Assembly (NCBI GenBank): GCA_964346535.1
Contig: CAYFUN010000002.1
Coordinates: forward strand, 43,904-107,903
Direction of reading: 5' to 3'
Source of the DNA: Neofamilia sp964346535
GTDB taxonomy: Bacteria > Bacillota > Clostridia > Tissierellales > Peptoniphilaceae
Length of the DNA stretch: 64,000 bases
The translations under genes were made by a program, and so were the position numbers. This document shows, one piece after another, positions 25,326 through 34,052 of this stretch (the stretch's first letter is position 1; the number at the start of each line of letters is the position of its first letter). The notes under the pieces were generated by a model, which worked only from the letters and a program-made list of their open reading frames with translations, was not told where the DNA came from and did not search any database.

Positions 25326-27422
25326 ATGAAAAGAAATCGTATCTTAGGTCTTTTAATGGCCCTAGTCTTAGTTTTAGGTCTAGTTTTACCTGGTCAAAAA
25401 GCTTTTGCTGCCGACCAAAAAGTTATTACTATCCTACACACTAATGACGTTCATGGTAATGCTGTTGAAGACGAAAAAGACGGAAAGCTTGGATATGCAA
25501 AATTAAAAACTTTTGCTGACTCTAAGGAAAATGCTATTTTAGTTGACGCAGGAGACGTTCTTCACGGAACAACTTTTGCAACTATTTCCCAAGGCCAATC
25601 AATTCTTGACCTAATGAACCTAGTAGGTTATAAGGCAATGGCTCCTGGTAACCACGACTTTAACTATGGATCAGCTAGATTAAAAGAACTATCCTCTATG
25701 GCTAAGTTTCCAATTTTAGCAGCAAATGTTGTTGATAATAGTGGAAAACTTTTCCTAAAAGATAGAACTATAATTGAAGTTGATGGCGTAAAAGTTGGTA
25801 TCTTTGGTCTAGCTACTCCAGAAACTAGAACCAAGTCAAATCCTAAAAATACTGAAGGCCTAGGCTTTAATAACTACATTGAAGCAGCTAGAGTTCAAGT
25901 TGCTGAGCTTAAAGAAGACGGAGCAGATGTTGTTGTTGCCCTAGTTCACCTTGGCCTAGACAAGTCATCTGCAGAAAGATCTGACGTTTTAGCCAACGAA
26001 GTTCCTGGCATCGACCTAATTATTGACGGTCACTCTCACACCCTTCTTGAAAATGGCAAGCTAGAAAATGGAGTATTAATTGCTCAAACTGGCGACCATA
26101 CTAAAAACATTGGTGAAGTTACTTTAGTTGTTGAAGATGGAAAGGTTAGCGCAAAATCAGCAAAACTTCATCCATACGAAGAACTAAAGGGCCTAGAAGC
26201 CAACAAAGAAGTCCTAGACAAAATTGAAGAAGTTGAAAATGCTAACAAACCTTATTTAGACAGAGTTATTGGCAAAACTGCAGCTGACTTAGACGGTCTT
26301 CGTGAACATGTAAGAACTGGCGAAACTAACCTTGGTAACCTAGTTACAGATGCAATGTTAAATCTAACTAAGGCAGATGTTGCTTTAACTAACGGCGGCG
26401 GCATTAGAGAATCTATAGGAAAAGGTGACATCACTATGGGCCAAATCCTACAAACCTTCCCATTTGCCAACTACCCAGTTGTTATTGAAGTTACTGGTCA
26501 AAATATTAAAGATGCCTTAGAATATGGTGTAGATTCTGCCCCAGAAGCTGTAGGAAAATTCCCTCACGTTGCTGGCATGACTTTCAAATATGACCAAAAT
26601 CAAAAAGTTGGTTCAAGGGTATTTGACGTTCTTATTGGCAAGGACCCACTTGATTTAAATAAAACTTATAAGCTTGTAACTAATGACTTTATGGCTGGTG
26701 GTGGAGACGGCTATGAAATGTTTAAGGGAACTAAGGTAATTGCTGAATATCCACTTCTTTCAGAAGTTCTAGCAGCTTATATTGAAAAAGAAAAAGTAGT
26801 TGCCCCTAAGGTTGAAGGTAGAGTTGTACCAGAAGCTATGCCGATGGCAGAAGAAAAAACAGGCTTTACTGACATTAAAGGCCACTGGGCAGAAGAATAT
26901 ATTAACTCAGTTGTAGAAAACAAAATTTTCAACGGTACTTCAAAGACAACTTTTGAACCAAATGCAAACATTACTAGGGCTATGATTGTAACAACACTTT
27001 ATAGACTAGAAGGTATGCCAAAGGTTGCAGGTCCAGCTGAATTTTCTGACGTTAAGACAAATACTTGGTACTCAGACCCAATAGCTTGGGCAGCTGCAAA
27101 TGAAATTGTCAAAGGCTATGAAGATAAAACTTACAAGCCAGACCAAGAAGTAACTAGACAAGAAATGGCTGCAATCCTTTCTAGATATCTAGCCTACAAG
27201 GCTGTACCAGTAACTCCAATGGTACCAGAGGCCTTTGCAGACCAAGATAAAATTGGAACTTGGGCCCTTACAGATGTACAAACAGTCCAACTTGCAAAGA
27301 TTATGTCAGGTAGACCAGGCAACATCTTTGACCCACAAGGCAAGGCAACAAGGGCAGAACTTGCAAAAGTTATGTACCAAATTAATTTATTAGTTAATGC
27401 TGAAGTAAAAAAAGCAGCTTAG
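25326..27422 (+). CDS. SLH-anchored 5'-nucleotidase / UshA-type phosphoesterase
   Basis: A 698-residue exported enzyme: signal peptide ending A-F-A-A-D, a calcineurin-like metallophosphoesterase domain (~33-270, with H-T-N-D-V-H-G-N, G-N-H-D-F and D-G-H-S-H-T), and a 5'-nucleotidase C-terminal domain (~300-500, with T-N-G-G-G-I-R and N-D-F-M-A-G-G-G-D-G). Three SLH repeats (~515-690) follow. The SLH repeats would hold it on secondary cell-wall polymer, where it releases nucleosides and phosphate. AGGAGG precedes the ATG; monocistronic with a strong terminator. Confidence 0.96.
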   Translation: MKRNRILGLLMALVLVLGLVLPGQKAFAADQKVITILHTNDVHGNAVEDEKDGKLGYAKLKTFADSKENAILVDAGDVLHGTTFATISQGQSILDLMNLVGYKAMAPGNHDFNYGSARLKELSSMAKFPILAANVVDNSGKLFLKDRTIIEVDGVKVGIFGLATPETRTKSNPKNTEGLGFNNYIEAARVQVAELKEDGADVVVALVHLGLDKSSAERSDVLANEVPGIDLIIDGHSHTLLENGKLENGVLIAQTGDHTKNIGEVTLVVEDGKVSAKSAKLHPYEELKGLEANKEVLDKIEEVENANKPYLDRVIGKTAADLDGLREHVRTGETNLGNLVTDAMLNLTKADVALTNGGGIRESIGKGDITMGQILQTFPFANYPVVIEVTGQNIKDALEYGVDSAPEAVGKFPHVAGMTFKYDQNQKVGSRVFDVLIGKDPLDLNKTYKLVTNDFMAGGGDGYEMFKGTKVIAEYPLLSEVLAAYIEKEKVVAPKVEGRVVPEAMPMAEEKTGFTDIKGHWAEEYINSVVENKIFNGTSKTTFEPNANITRAMIVTTLYRLEGMPKVAGPAEFSDVKTNTWYSDPIAWAAANEIVKGYEDKTYKPDQEVTRQEMAAILSRYLAYKAVPVTPMVPEAFADQDKIGTWALTDVQTVQLAKIMSGRPGNIFDPQGKATRAELAKVMYQINLLVNAEVKKAA

Positions 27423-27432
27423 ACAAAAAAAT

Positions 27433-27467
27433 AAAGAGTCAAGATTTATTTCTTGGCTCTTTTTTTG
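27433..27467 (+). terminator. Terminator of the 5'-nucleotidase gene
   Basis: A 12-bp stem with one mismatch (27433-27444 with 27450-27461), then T's. Confidence 0.88.
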
Positions 27468-27487
27468 TGAGAATATTTATTTTGTTT

Positions 27488-28051
27488 TTAAAAGACAAAG
27501 GACAAGGCAATGCCTAGGACTGCCCCGAGGATAATTAACTTAGTTAAGTTTACCCTCTTGTGATAAAAGTAGAGGCCTATAAAAAATGTAATTAAGGGCA
27601 CATAGTTTATAGTAAAAGATTCTGGACTTAGGTCATTGGTAAAAATCGCCTCTTGGATAAGATCAATAGCTGCAATTGCTATTAGGCCAACAACTGTAGG
27701 TCTCAAAGTCTTTAGCATCTTATCTAAAAAGTTTAGCTTTTTATTTCTAGCAAAGAGAAAGTAACCTAAAATTGACATTAGAATAAAGGACGGTGTAACT
27801 ACTCCAAGAGTTGCTGCAAGTGATCCTGGCAGGCCTGCTATTTTTGTTCCAACAAAGGTTGCTGAGTTAATAGCTATTGGTCCAGGTGTCATATTAGAAA
27901 TGGTAATTACATCTGTCATTTCTGCCATGGTGATCCAGCCCTTGTCTTCAACTATATAAGAATTAATCAGAGGCAAAACTGCATAGCCGCCACCAAAGGC
28001 AGTTGCTCCTATAATTAAAAACTGCAAATAAAGTTCAAGAAGAATTTTCAT
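27488..28051 (-). CDS. Chromate transporter family protein, second half
   Basis: A 187-residue membrane protein, one half of a split ChrA-type (CHR) transporter. Signature: F-G-G-G-Y-A-V-L-P-L near the N-terminus and T-P-G-P-I-A-I-N-S-A-T-F-V-G. About six hydrophobic helices. It overlaps the preceding half by 4 bp. CHR proteins are named for chromate efflux, but in anaerobes without chromate exposure the physiological anion is unknown. Confidence 0.92.
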   Translation of the reverse strand: MKILLELYLQFLIIGATAFGGGYAVLPLINSYIVEDKGWITMAEMTDVITISNMTPGPIAINSATFVGTKIAGLPGSLAATLGVVTPSFILMSILGYFLFARNKKLNFLDKMLKTLRPTVVGLIAIAAIDLIQEAIFTNDLSPESFTINYVPLITFFIGLYFYHKRVNLTKLIILGAVLGIALSFVF

Positions 28052-28620
28052 TTTACCTGGTCCTCCTTAACTATAGAAAATAGTATTAGGCCAAAGATAG
28101 CTGAAAGTAAAATTATTAGGCCAGTGTTTATATGGAAAATATATGAGGCTATAAAGGCCAGGACCATTAAAGTAAAGGAAAATGCCTTTCTTTCCTTGCT
28201 GGCGTTTTTGGCCATCCTGATTGTAGTTATAACTAGGACGCCAGAAATTATTCCTGCCATTCCCTTAAGGGCGGCGTTAATATAATAATTTTCTTTAAAC
28301 TCCCTATAAAAATAAGAAATTATAGTAATTATAATTATACAAGGAAGCACTGAAGCTAGTAAACAAACCAAGGCTCCTGCTGGTCCCCTTAGCCTAAAGC
28401 CAGTTAAAACTGATGTATTAATTGCCATAGCGCCAGGTCCTGATTGGGCAATGGCCTGAAGGTCTAACATTTCTTCTTCTGTAATTATTTTTTTGTTGTT
28501 GGCTAGTTCATCTATGAGAACTGGCACAATTGTATATCCGCCTCCAAAGGTAATTGAGTTTATCTTAAAAAATGTAATAAATAAATTCAACAAGGATATT
28601 GGATGCTTGCTTTCTTTCAA
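28048..28620 (-). CDS. Chromate transporter family protein, first half
   Basis: A 190-residue CHR half-protein with F-G-G-G-Y-T-I-V-P-V and S-G-P-G-A-M-A-I-N-T-S. It begins 9 bases after murJ and overlaps the next half by 4 bp, so the three are one operon. The two halves together make the unit found as one ~400-residue protein elsewhere. Confidence 0.92.
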   Translation of the reverse strand: MKESKHPISLLNLFITFFKINSITFGGGYTIVPVLIDELANNKKIITEEEMLDLQAIAQSGPGAMAINTSVLTGFRLRGPAGALVCLLASVLPCIIIITIISYFYREFKENYYINAALKGMAGIISGVLVITTIRMAKNASKERKAFSFTLMVLAFIASYIFHINTGLIILLSAIFGLILFSIVKEDQVK

Positions 28621-28629
28621 AACTTCCCC

Positions 28630-30204
28630 CTAGTCTTCTTTCTTCTTACTTGTCTTGCTCTTAAATAATTCTACAGCCATTTTCACTTCGCCAACTCCAA
28701 GTAGATAGGATAGGCCCCCATAAGTTAGGACAGATAAAAATACTGCAAACAAAAGGCAAAGTAACTTTAAGATAACTCTCGATCCTAAAAATGGTACTAA
28801 ATCTATTAGGCCAAAATATCCAAAGTAGGCAACAAAGCCCATTGGTATAGCAGCTGCAAAATTTTTAATTATGGCCCTTAAAAAAGACCAGGCAAAAATG
28901 TGGCCGAGTTTTTTCCTAAGGCCTACAAAGGAAATAAATACAGCAATATTTGTTCCAAGAGTCAAGGCAAGTGCCAGGCCTCTGTGGCCTAAAACTTTTA
29001 CAAAGATAAAGTTTAAAAATACATTTAAGGCAACTGCAATTGCAGAAATAATTAGTGGCGTCGTCGTATCTTGGAGAGAATAATAAACCCTGTTTAACAA
29101 GGTATTTAGTGACAAAGCCGTTAGGGCCGGCGCATAAAATATCAAGGCCATAGAAGTCATTTCAGCATCATAGGCAGTGAACTTTCCCCTTTGGAAGGCA
29201 ATTTCTACTATAGGTCTGGCTAAGACAATTAGGCCAATAGTTGCTGGTATAGTTATTAAAAATATTAACCTGGTTGCTAGGGCCATTGACTTTCTTCCTC
29301 CATCTATGTCTCCTTCTGAAAAGGCCTTAGACATTATTGGAAAAACTATAGAAGTAATAGCTGCAATAAAAATTCCTAAAATTAGAACATTTAACTTGTT
29401 GGCATAGTTTAGCCAAGAAACAGTTCCCTCTTCAAGGCCTGAAGCAAAGGCTGTGTTAATTGCAATGTTGACGTCATTTATAGCTACAGAAAGTAAAACT
29501 GGAATAGAAAGTTCAAGGGCGTGGATAACGTACTTGTCCTTGATGTTAAAGGCCCAAAAATACTTGTGGCCTGCCTTGACAGTTTCTGGTAGTAAAAATA
29601 TAACTTGGGCAGCTATGGCTAAAACGCTGGCAATAGTTAACCCAAAGACGCCAAACTTATCTGATAATACTATAAGATAAAATATATAGACAATGTTAAG
29701 TGGAATTGGAATGGCTCCAGTTGCTGCAAACTTTCCTTGGGATTGTAAATAGCCTGTCATAACTCCAACTATGGCTGAGAAAATCATAACTGGCATGCCA
29801 ATTTTTGTAAGTTGCAAAGTTAGGTTAAAGGTTTGTGGCTCAAAACCACGGCCAACAAAACCTACAATTAATGGAGCTGCTAAAATTCCTAAAATAGTTA
29901 GGATTATAGATGCAAAAACAGACATGAAGAGCATGTTGTTAGTGTGGTAGGCCACCCTCTCTTCACCTTCGTCTGCCCTTACCTTGGATAGCATGGGAAT
30001 AAAGGTGTTGGATATAGCATTTGAAACTATAGCTGTTATTAAGTTTGTAGACTTTAAGGCGGCATTAAAGGCATCTGTTTCAACTCCTGCGCCAAAGTAA
30101 TTTGCTATTAGGGTCTCTCTAGCAAAACCCATAAATTTTCCTATTAAGGCAAAGACAACTAAGGCAGTTGCCGACCTTGTAATTTTATCTACTTTATTAG
30201 TCAT
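28630..30204 (-). CDS. murJ: Lipid II flippase MurJ (MviN)
   Basis: A 524-residue membrane protein with about 14 helices of the MOP exporter superfamily. N-terminal pattern G-K-F-M-G-F-A-R-E-T-L-I-A-N-Y-F-G-A-G and central F-Q-R-G-K-F are typical of MurJ. It moves lipid II across the membrane for peptidoglycan synthesis. First gene of an operon with the chromate-type pair; a short leader with no clear promoter precedes it. Confidence 0.92.
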   Translation of the reverse strand: MTNKVDKITRSATALVVFALIGKFMGFARETLIANYFGAGVETDAFNAALKSTNLITAIVSNAISNTFIPMLSKVRADEGEERVAYHTNNMLFMSVFASIILTILGILAAPLIVGFVGRGFEPQTFNLTLQLTKIGMPVMIFSAIVGVMTGYLQSQGKFAATGAIPIPLNIVYIFYLIVLSDKFGVFGLTIASVLAIAAQVIFLLPETVKAGHKYFWAFNIKDKYVIHALELSIPVLLSVAINDVNIAINTAFASGLEEGTVSWLNYANKLNVLILGIFIAAITSIVFPIMSKAFSEGDIDGGRKSMALATRLIFLITIPATIGLIVLARPIVEIAFQRGKFTAYDAEMTSMALIFYAPALTALSLNTLLNRVYYSLQDTTTPLIISAIAVALNVFLNFIFVKVLGHRGLALALTLGTNIAVFISFVGLRKKLGHIFAWSFLRAIIKNFAAAIPMGFVAYFGYFGLIDLVPFLGSRVILKLLCLLFAVFLSVLTYGGLSYLLGVGEVKMAVELFKSKTSKKKED

Positions 30205-30361
30205 AGTATCTCCTATCTTCTCTAGCTTTATATAATACTTTAAAGACTTAATTTATTCAATATAGGTCTTTTTAAATTTTCAAGTTATTTATTGATAAAC
30301 GATAAATCCACCTTTATTTTATCTCATAGGCTGCAATAATTAAAGCAAGATTTAAGTGAAA

Positions 30362-30397
30362 TTAAAAAGAAAAAATGGAGCCTGATAAACTCCATTA
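30362..30397 (-). terminator. Terminator of the small membrane-protein gene
   Basis: AATGGAG (30374-30380) pairs with CTCCATT (30390-30396). The minus strand then has a T-rich tract. Confidence 0.82.
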
Positions 30398-30402
30398 AGT
30401 CC

Positions 30403-30903
30403 TTAAAATAATTTCTTTTCTGGGGCAGCTTGGCCAAGGGGATAAAAATCAACTTGGGCATTTTTACAAAGTCTTTCTATATTAGTTCCATAGCGAAACT
30501 CATAGTAGGAAGATCTTTTAAAGAGATTGCCTCTAACATGAACTGCAATTAAATTATTTTTATATCTCGACCTAATGTCTACAAACCAAAGGTCCTTTAG
30601 TTTTTTCTTAGACAAGAAAATATTATAGCCTGAAAAATAAATATACGCATCCTCAGTAAAGCCTGTTCCTGCATGAAGGGAATAAAATAAAAAGTCTAAG
30701 GCTATAGTAAAGGCCAGGCCATAAAGGCTAAGGTCTAAAGCATAGCTAATATATAGTAAAACTATAGGCAGTAAAACCAAGCCCACCTTCATCTTGTTGT
30801 CAAAAGACGAAGGCACTATCAGGTCTTTTTTTATTTGTAAATTTTTGTAGGCAGCAAGAGAAAAAATTATTGCTCCTACAAGTAAAAGTATTTTTCCTAT
30901 CAT
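30403..30903 (-). CDS. Hypothetical membrane protein
   Basis: I do not recognise this 166-residue protein. Three hydrophobic helices occupy residues ~1-20, ~42-60 and ~62-80. A soluble, basic and aromatic C-terminal domain (W-F-V-D-I-R-S-R-Y, then F-K-R-S-S-Y-Y-E-F) follows, like small bacterial PH-like or DUF5673-type membrane proteins. It has its own terminator and a normal ribosome binding site, so it is probably expressed. Confidence 0.75.
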   Translation of the reverse strand: MIGKILLLVGAIIFSLAAYKNLQIKKDLIVPSSFDNKMKVGLVLLPIVLLYISYALDLSLYGLAFTIALDFLFYSLHAGTGFTEDAYIYFSGYNIFLSKKKLKDLWFVDIRSRYKNNLIAVHVRGNLFKRSSYYEFRYGTNIERLCKNAQVDFYPLGQAAPEKKLF

Positions 30904-30959
30904 AAGTCCATCCTTTCAAGTACTTCTATTATATGCAGACTTTCGAAAAAAGTAAACAT

Positions 30960-30993
30960 CATAAAAAAAGCCAAACTAAAAGTCTGGCTTTTA
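30960..30993 (-). terminator. Terminator of the two-component operon
   Basis: AAAAGCCA (30966-30973) pairs with TGGCTTTT (30985-30992); T's on the minus strand. Confidence 0.82.
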
Positions 30994-30996
30994 AAA

Positions 30997-33195
30997 TTAA
31001 AATATTAGGCTGGTTTTAAATAAATCTCCGTCTATTTCTATGTGGAAGGTCCCACCTTGAAGTTCAGTTAAGGACGAGGCTATTGAAAGTCCAAGGCCAG
31101 ATCCTTCTGTATTTCTAGAGGCATCTCCCCTAGTAAATCTTTCAAGCAGTTCATCTGCAGAAATATTTAGAGGATACTTGGAAATATTTTTTAGAGTTAA
31201 AGTCGTCTTGTCGCCGCCTGTTAAATCTACATAAAGTCTGGTTCCCTCTAGGCCGTACTTGTAAATATTAGAAAGAAGATTTTCTAAAATCCTATAAGTT
31301 TGGTTGCCGTCTAATTTTAAAATTAGAGGTCCTGGATCAGAGCTAAAGTTCACAGAAATATTTTTTTCTTCTAACTTGTCTTCCCACTCGCCTAAGACCT
31401 GGTCAACTAGTTGGGCAAAGTCTAAGTCTTCCATGTGGAGGTCAATGGCCTTGGCAGTTGCCTTAGAAAGGTCAAAGAGATTTTCTATTAAGACCTTTAA
31501 TTTGTGGGCCTTGTCGTTTATTACTTGGGCGTATTGGACTTTGGCTTCCATTTCTTGGTCCTCATCTATGAGAAGTTCAGAATAGTTAATTATAGATGTT
31601 AGGGGAGTCTTTAGGTCGTGGGAGACGTTGGTTATTAATTCTGTCTTCATTCTCTCAGACTTTAAGGCTTCTTCTATGGCCTGGTCCATATTTTGGCTGA
31701 CAGTGTTTAAGTTGTGGGCCAAAGTTTTAAACCTGGTTTTTTCTTCATCTACCTTGCTGGTAAAGTCTCCGTCTTTGATTTTTGAAGAAAGTTCTTCAAG
31801 AGCTAAGATACTGTCATAGTAGCCCTTTAGAAAATATCCTAGGCCAAAAACTAAAATGCACCAAAGGAAAAATACAAAGCCTGGATGGCGGGTAAAAATA
31901 TTAGCTCCAATAAAACCTATTAGAAGCATCAATCCTAAGGCCAAAAGGACATTTGATTTTTTTGTCCCTTCAAAATTTCCAGTAGCTTTTCTTAAAAAAC
32001 TTAGAATTTGTCTCTTGAAAAAGCCAACAAATCTTAGGATTAAAGAATTTTTTACAAGATAGCTCTTTCCCTTATTTGCAAATAAGTCTTTAAATAAAAA
32101 TACTAGATAGTATAGACTTAGGCCCATTAAAAAGATTATTGCAGTCAACATTAAAAAGCCAAGAATATATTCAACCCTTAAAGAAAAAATCCTAGACCTT
32201 AAAAATTCAGTTGAAAAGTAATAGCCTCCGTAGGTGAAAATTAAGGATCCAAAAATTATTGCCAGTTCTATAGGAAATTTCCCAAGGCCTTGATAAAATC
32301 TGCTGGCCCTTGCCTTGTCATAGGCTGTCACTAGACTTAGAATTAAGAAAATTCCTGTAGCTGCAGTTAAAAATATGGCTAGCTTTGGAAAAAATCCATC
32401 TTGAAACTCTGCCTTAAGTGAAAAGTTTCCATAGGCTGGGCTGGAAGTATCTAGGGCATAGGCAAAGTTTAGATTTTTAATTTTATTTGCACTGCTAATG
32501 TTTTTGTAGGTCCTTTCAACAGCATCTTCTAAATAAGATAAGGCTATGGTAGCTTTGCCATCCACACCAGCATTGGTCTTTAAAATCTTTGCTGTCTTGC
32601 CGTCATAATTTCCCACTACATAGACATAAGTGTCATCAAAGTCCATAGTCAGCGGATCAAATTTAAAGTCGCTGCCATAGGTCCTTAAAAATACATTGTC
32701 ATTAGTTAAATATCTAAGACTGTAGGCTTCTCTGTCCTTGTAAAGAGGATTGTAGTAATAAAACTCTTCAGCTGGAACTTCTTGGGTATTAATATTGTCT
32801 TCATCATAGGTCGTTTCTTTTAAGAAAATATCTTTATCAGGTGAAGCCTTATAAAGTTTTACTATAAAGCCGTCAAAGGTCCTAATGCTAACTTGGTCTT
32901 CATCAAATTTTATAAGAGAATAGTCTTCATAGTAATCTTCTCCGTCATAGTCAAAGCTCGGGCTGTCTTTTTTTTCTGACCTTAAATAATAGGTGAAGAT
33001 TCCATCTAAATCGGGATTAGTGTCGTCATAAAGAGAGCTAGAAACTCCATTCATTATTGACCAATAGGCTGCCGACTTATCACTTGTAAGATTTATTGGC
33101 AGAAAAAAACTTAAAGAGCTACAAACTAAGGCTATGACTAGTAGGCCTAGTAAAATATATTTTCCCTCATACAAAAATTTATTTCCATCTTTCAT
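30997..33195 (-). CDS. Membrane sensor histidine kinase
   Basis: A 732-residue kinase. A first membrane helix (~13-33) precedes an extracellular domain of about 230 residues with many acidic and Tyr residues. Several helices (~272-450) and a HAMP-like segment follow, then the H-box S-H-D-L-K-T-P-L-T-S-I (near 525), N-box E-N-L-L-S-N-I and G-box G-S-G-L-G-L-S-I-A. It ends shortly after the G2 box. Paired with the response regulator 5 bases upstream; the signal is unknown. Confidence 0.93.
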   Translation of the reverse strand: MKDGNKFLYEGKYILLGLLVIALVCSSLSFFLPINLTSDKSAAYWSIMNGVSSSLYDDTNPDLDGIFTYYLRSEKKDSPSFDYDGEDYYEDYSLIKFDEDQVSIRTFDGFIVKLYKASPDKDIFLKETTYDEDNINTQEVPAEEFYYYNPLYKDREAYSLRYLTNDNVFLRTYGSDFKFDPLTMDFDDTYVYVVGNYDGKTAKILKTNAGVDGKATIALSYLEDAVERTYKNISSANKIKNLNFAYALDTSSPAYGNFSLKAEFQDGFFPKLAIFLTAATGIFLILSLVTAYDKARASRFYQGLGKFPIELAIIFGSLIFTYGGYYFSTEFLRSRIFSLRVEYILGFLMLTAIIFLMGLSLYYLVFLFKDLFANKGKSYLVKNSLILRFVGFFKRQILSFLRKATGNFEGTKKSNVLLALGLMLLIGFIGANIFTRHPGFVFFLWCILVFGLGYFLKGYYDSILALEELSSKIKDGDFTSKVDEEKTRFKTLAHNLNTVSQNMDQAIEEALKSERMKTELITNVSHDLKTPLTSIINYSELLIDEDQEMEAKVQYAQVINDKAHKLKVLIENLFDLSKATAKAIDLHMEDLDFAQLVDQVLGEWEDKLEEKNISVNFSSDPGPLILKLDGNQTYRILENLLSNIYKYGLEGTRLYVDLTGGDKTTLTLKNISKYPLNISADELLERFTRGDASRNTEGSGLGLSIASSLTELQGGTFHIEIDGDLFKTSLIF

Positions 33196-33200
33196 TGGTC

Positions 33201-33899
33201 TTATCTCCTTTTTGGGCTAACAAATTTATAGCCCAGTCCCCAGGCCACTTGGAGGTAAATTGGCTTGTTGGGATTTATTTCAATTTTTTCTCTTATTCGT
33301 CTAATGTGGACAGTTACAGTTTTGGTTTCAATGGCTGGCTCGTTCCAAACTCTTTCATAAATTTCATCTACAGAAAAAACCCTGTTTGGATTTGACATGA
33401 GAAGCTCTAGGATCTTGTATTCAATTGAGGTTAAAAAGATTTTTTCATCTTCAACTGAAACAGACTTGTCTAGGGTATTTAATTTAACTGTGCCAATTTC
33501 TATAATGTTGTCGTCCTTATTTTCCTTGTACTTGTAAAACCTTCTAATATTAGAATTTACCCTGGCTATTAGTTCAAGGGGATTAAAGGGCTTGGTTATA
33601 TAATCGTCTGCTCCAATGTCTAGGCCCATAACCTTGTCATAGTCCTCGCTTTTGGCAGATAAAATAATTATTGGAACATAAGAATCCCTTCGAAGTTCCA
33701 TTATTGCCTCTTCTCCTGTTAGATTTGGCATCATTAGGTCCATTATAACTAGGTCGATTTTTTCTCTATTAAATATGTCTAGGCACTCTCTGCCATCTGC
33801 TGCAAAAACTAGGTCATAGCCTGCGTTTTTTAAATATATGCCAATTGAGTCTCTAATGGCCTTGTCATCTTCAGCAACTAAAATTTTAAATTTGTCCAT
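33201..33899 (-). CDS. OmpR/PhoB family response regulator
   Basis: A 232-residue regulator with receiver domain (D-D acidic pair, phospho-acceptor in V-I-M-D-L-M-M-P, and K in I-T-K-P-F) and a winged-helix C-terminal domain. Start 33899 is chosen because GGAGG lies 8 bases upstream; the in-frame ATG at 33938 lacks one. It controls unknown genes with the kinase encoded 5 bases downstream. Sequence is too generic to call it WalR or another named system. Confidence 0.94.
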   Translation of the reverse strand: MDKFKILVAEDDKAIRDSIGIYLKNAGYDLVFAADGRECLDIFNREKIDLVIMDLMMPNLTGEEAIMELRRDSYVPIIILSAKSEDYDKVMGLDIGADDYITKPFNPLELIARVNSNIRRFYKYKENKDDNIIEIGTVKLNTLDKSVSVEDEKIFLTSIEYKILELLMSNPNRVFSVDEIYERVWNEPAIETKTVTVHIRRIREKIEINPNKPIYLQVAWGLGYKFVSPKRR

Positions 33900-34017
33900 A
33901 ATCTCTTCCTCCAAAGCTATAGTAACAAAAAACTTCAACTTATTTTTTGCATAATTCTTACAAAATTATTAAGAAATTTTCTCCTGTCCCTATTATAGAA
34001 GATATTGAAAAATTTTT

Positions 34018-34052
34018 CTCAAAAAAGACCTAGCTTTATTTTACTAGGTCTC
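34018..34052 (-). terminator. Terminator of the BTAD regulator gene
   Basis: AGACCTAG (34026-34033) pairs with CTAGGTCT (34044-34051). The stop codon lies in the loop, and T's follow on the minus strand. Confidence 0.82.

Noticed and set aside
33201..33899. Assignment of the response regulator as WalR
   Set aside because: Generic OmpR-family sequence; the linked kinase has a large unknown sensor domain and no walH/I/J genes follow.
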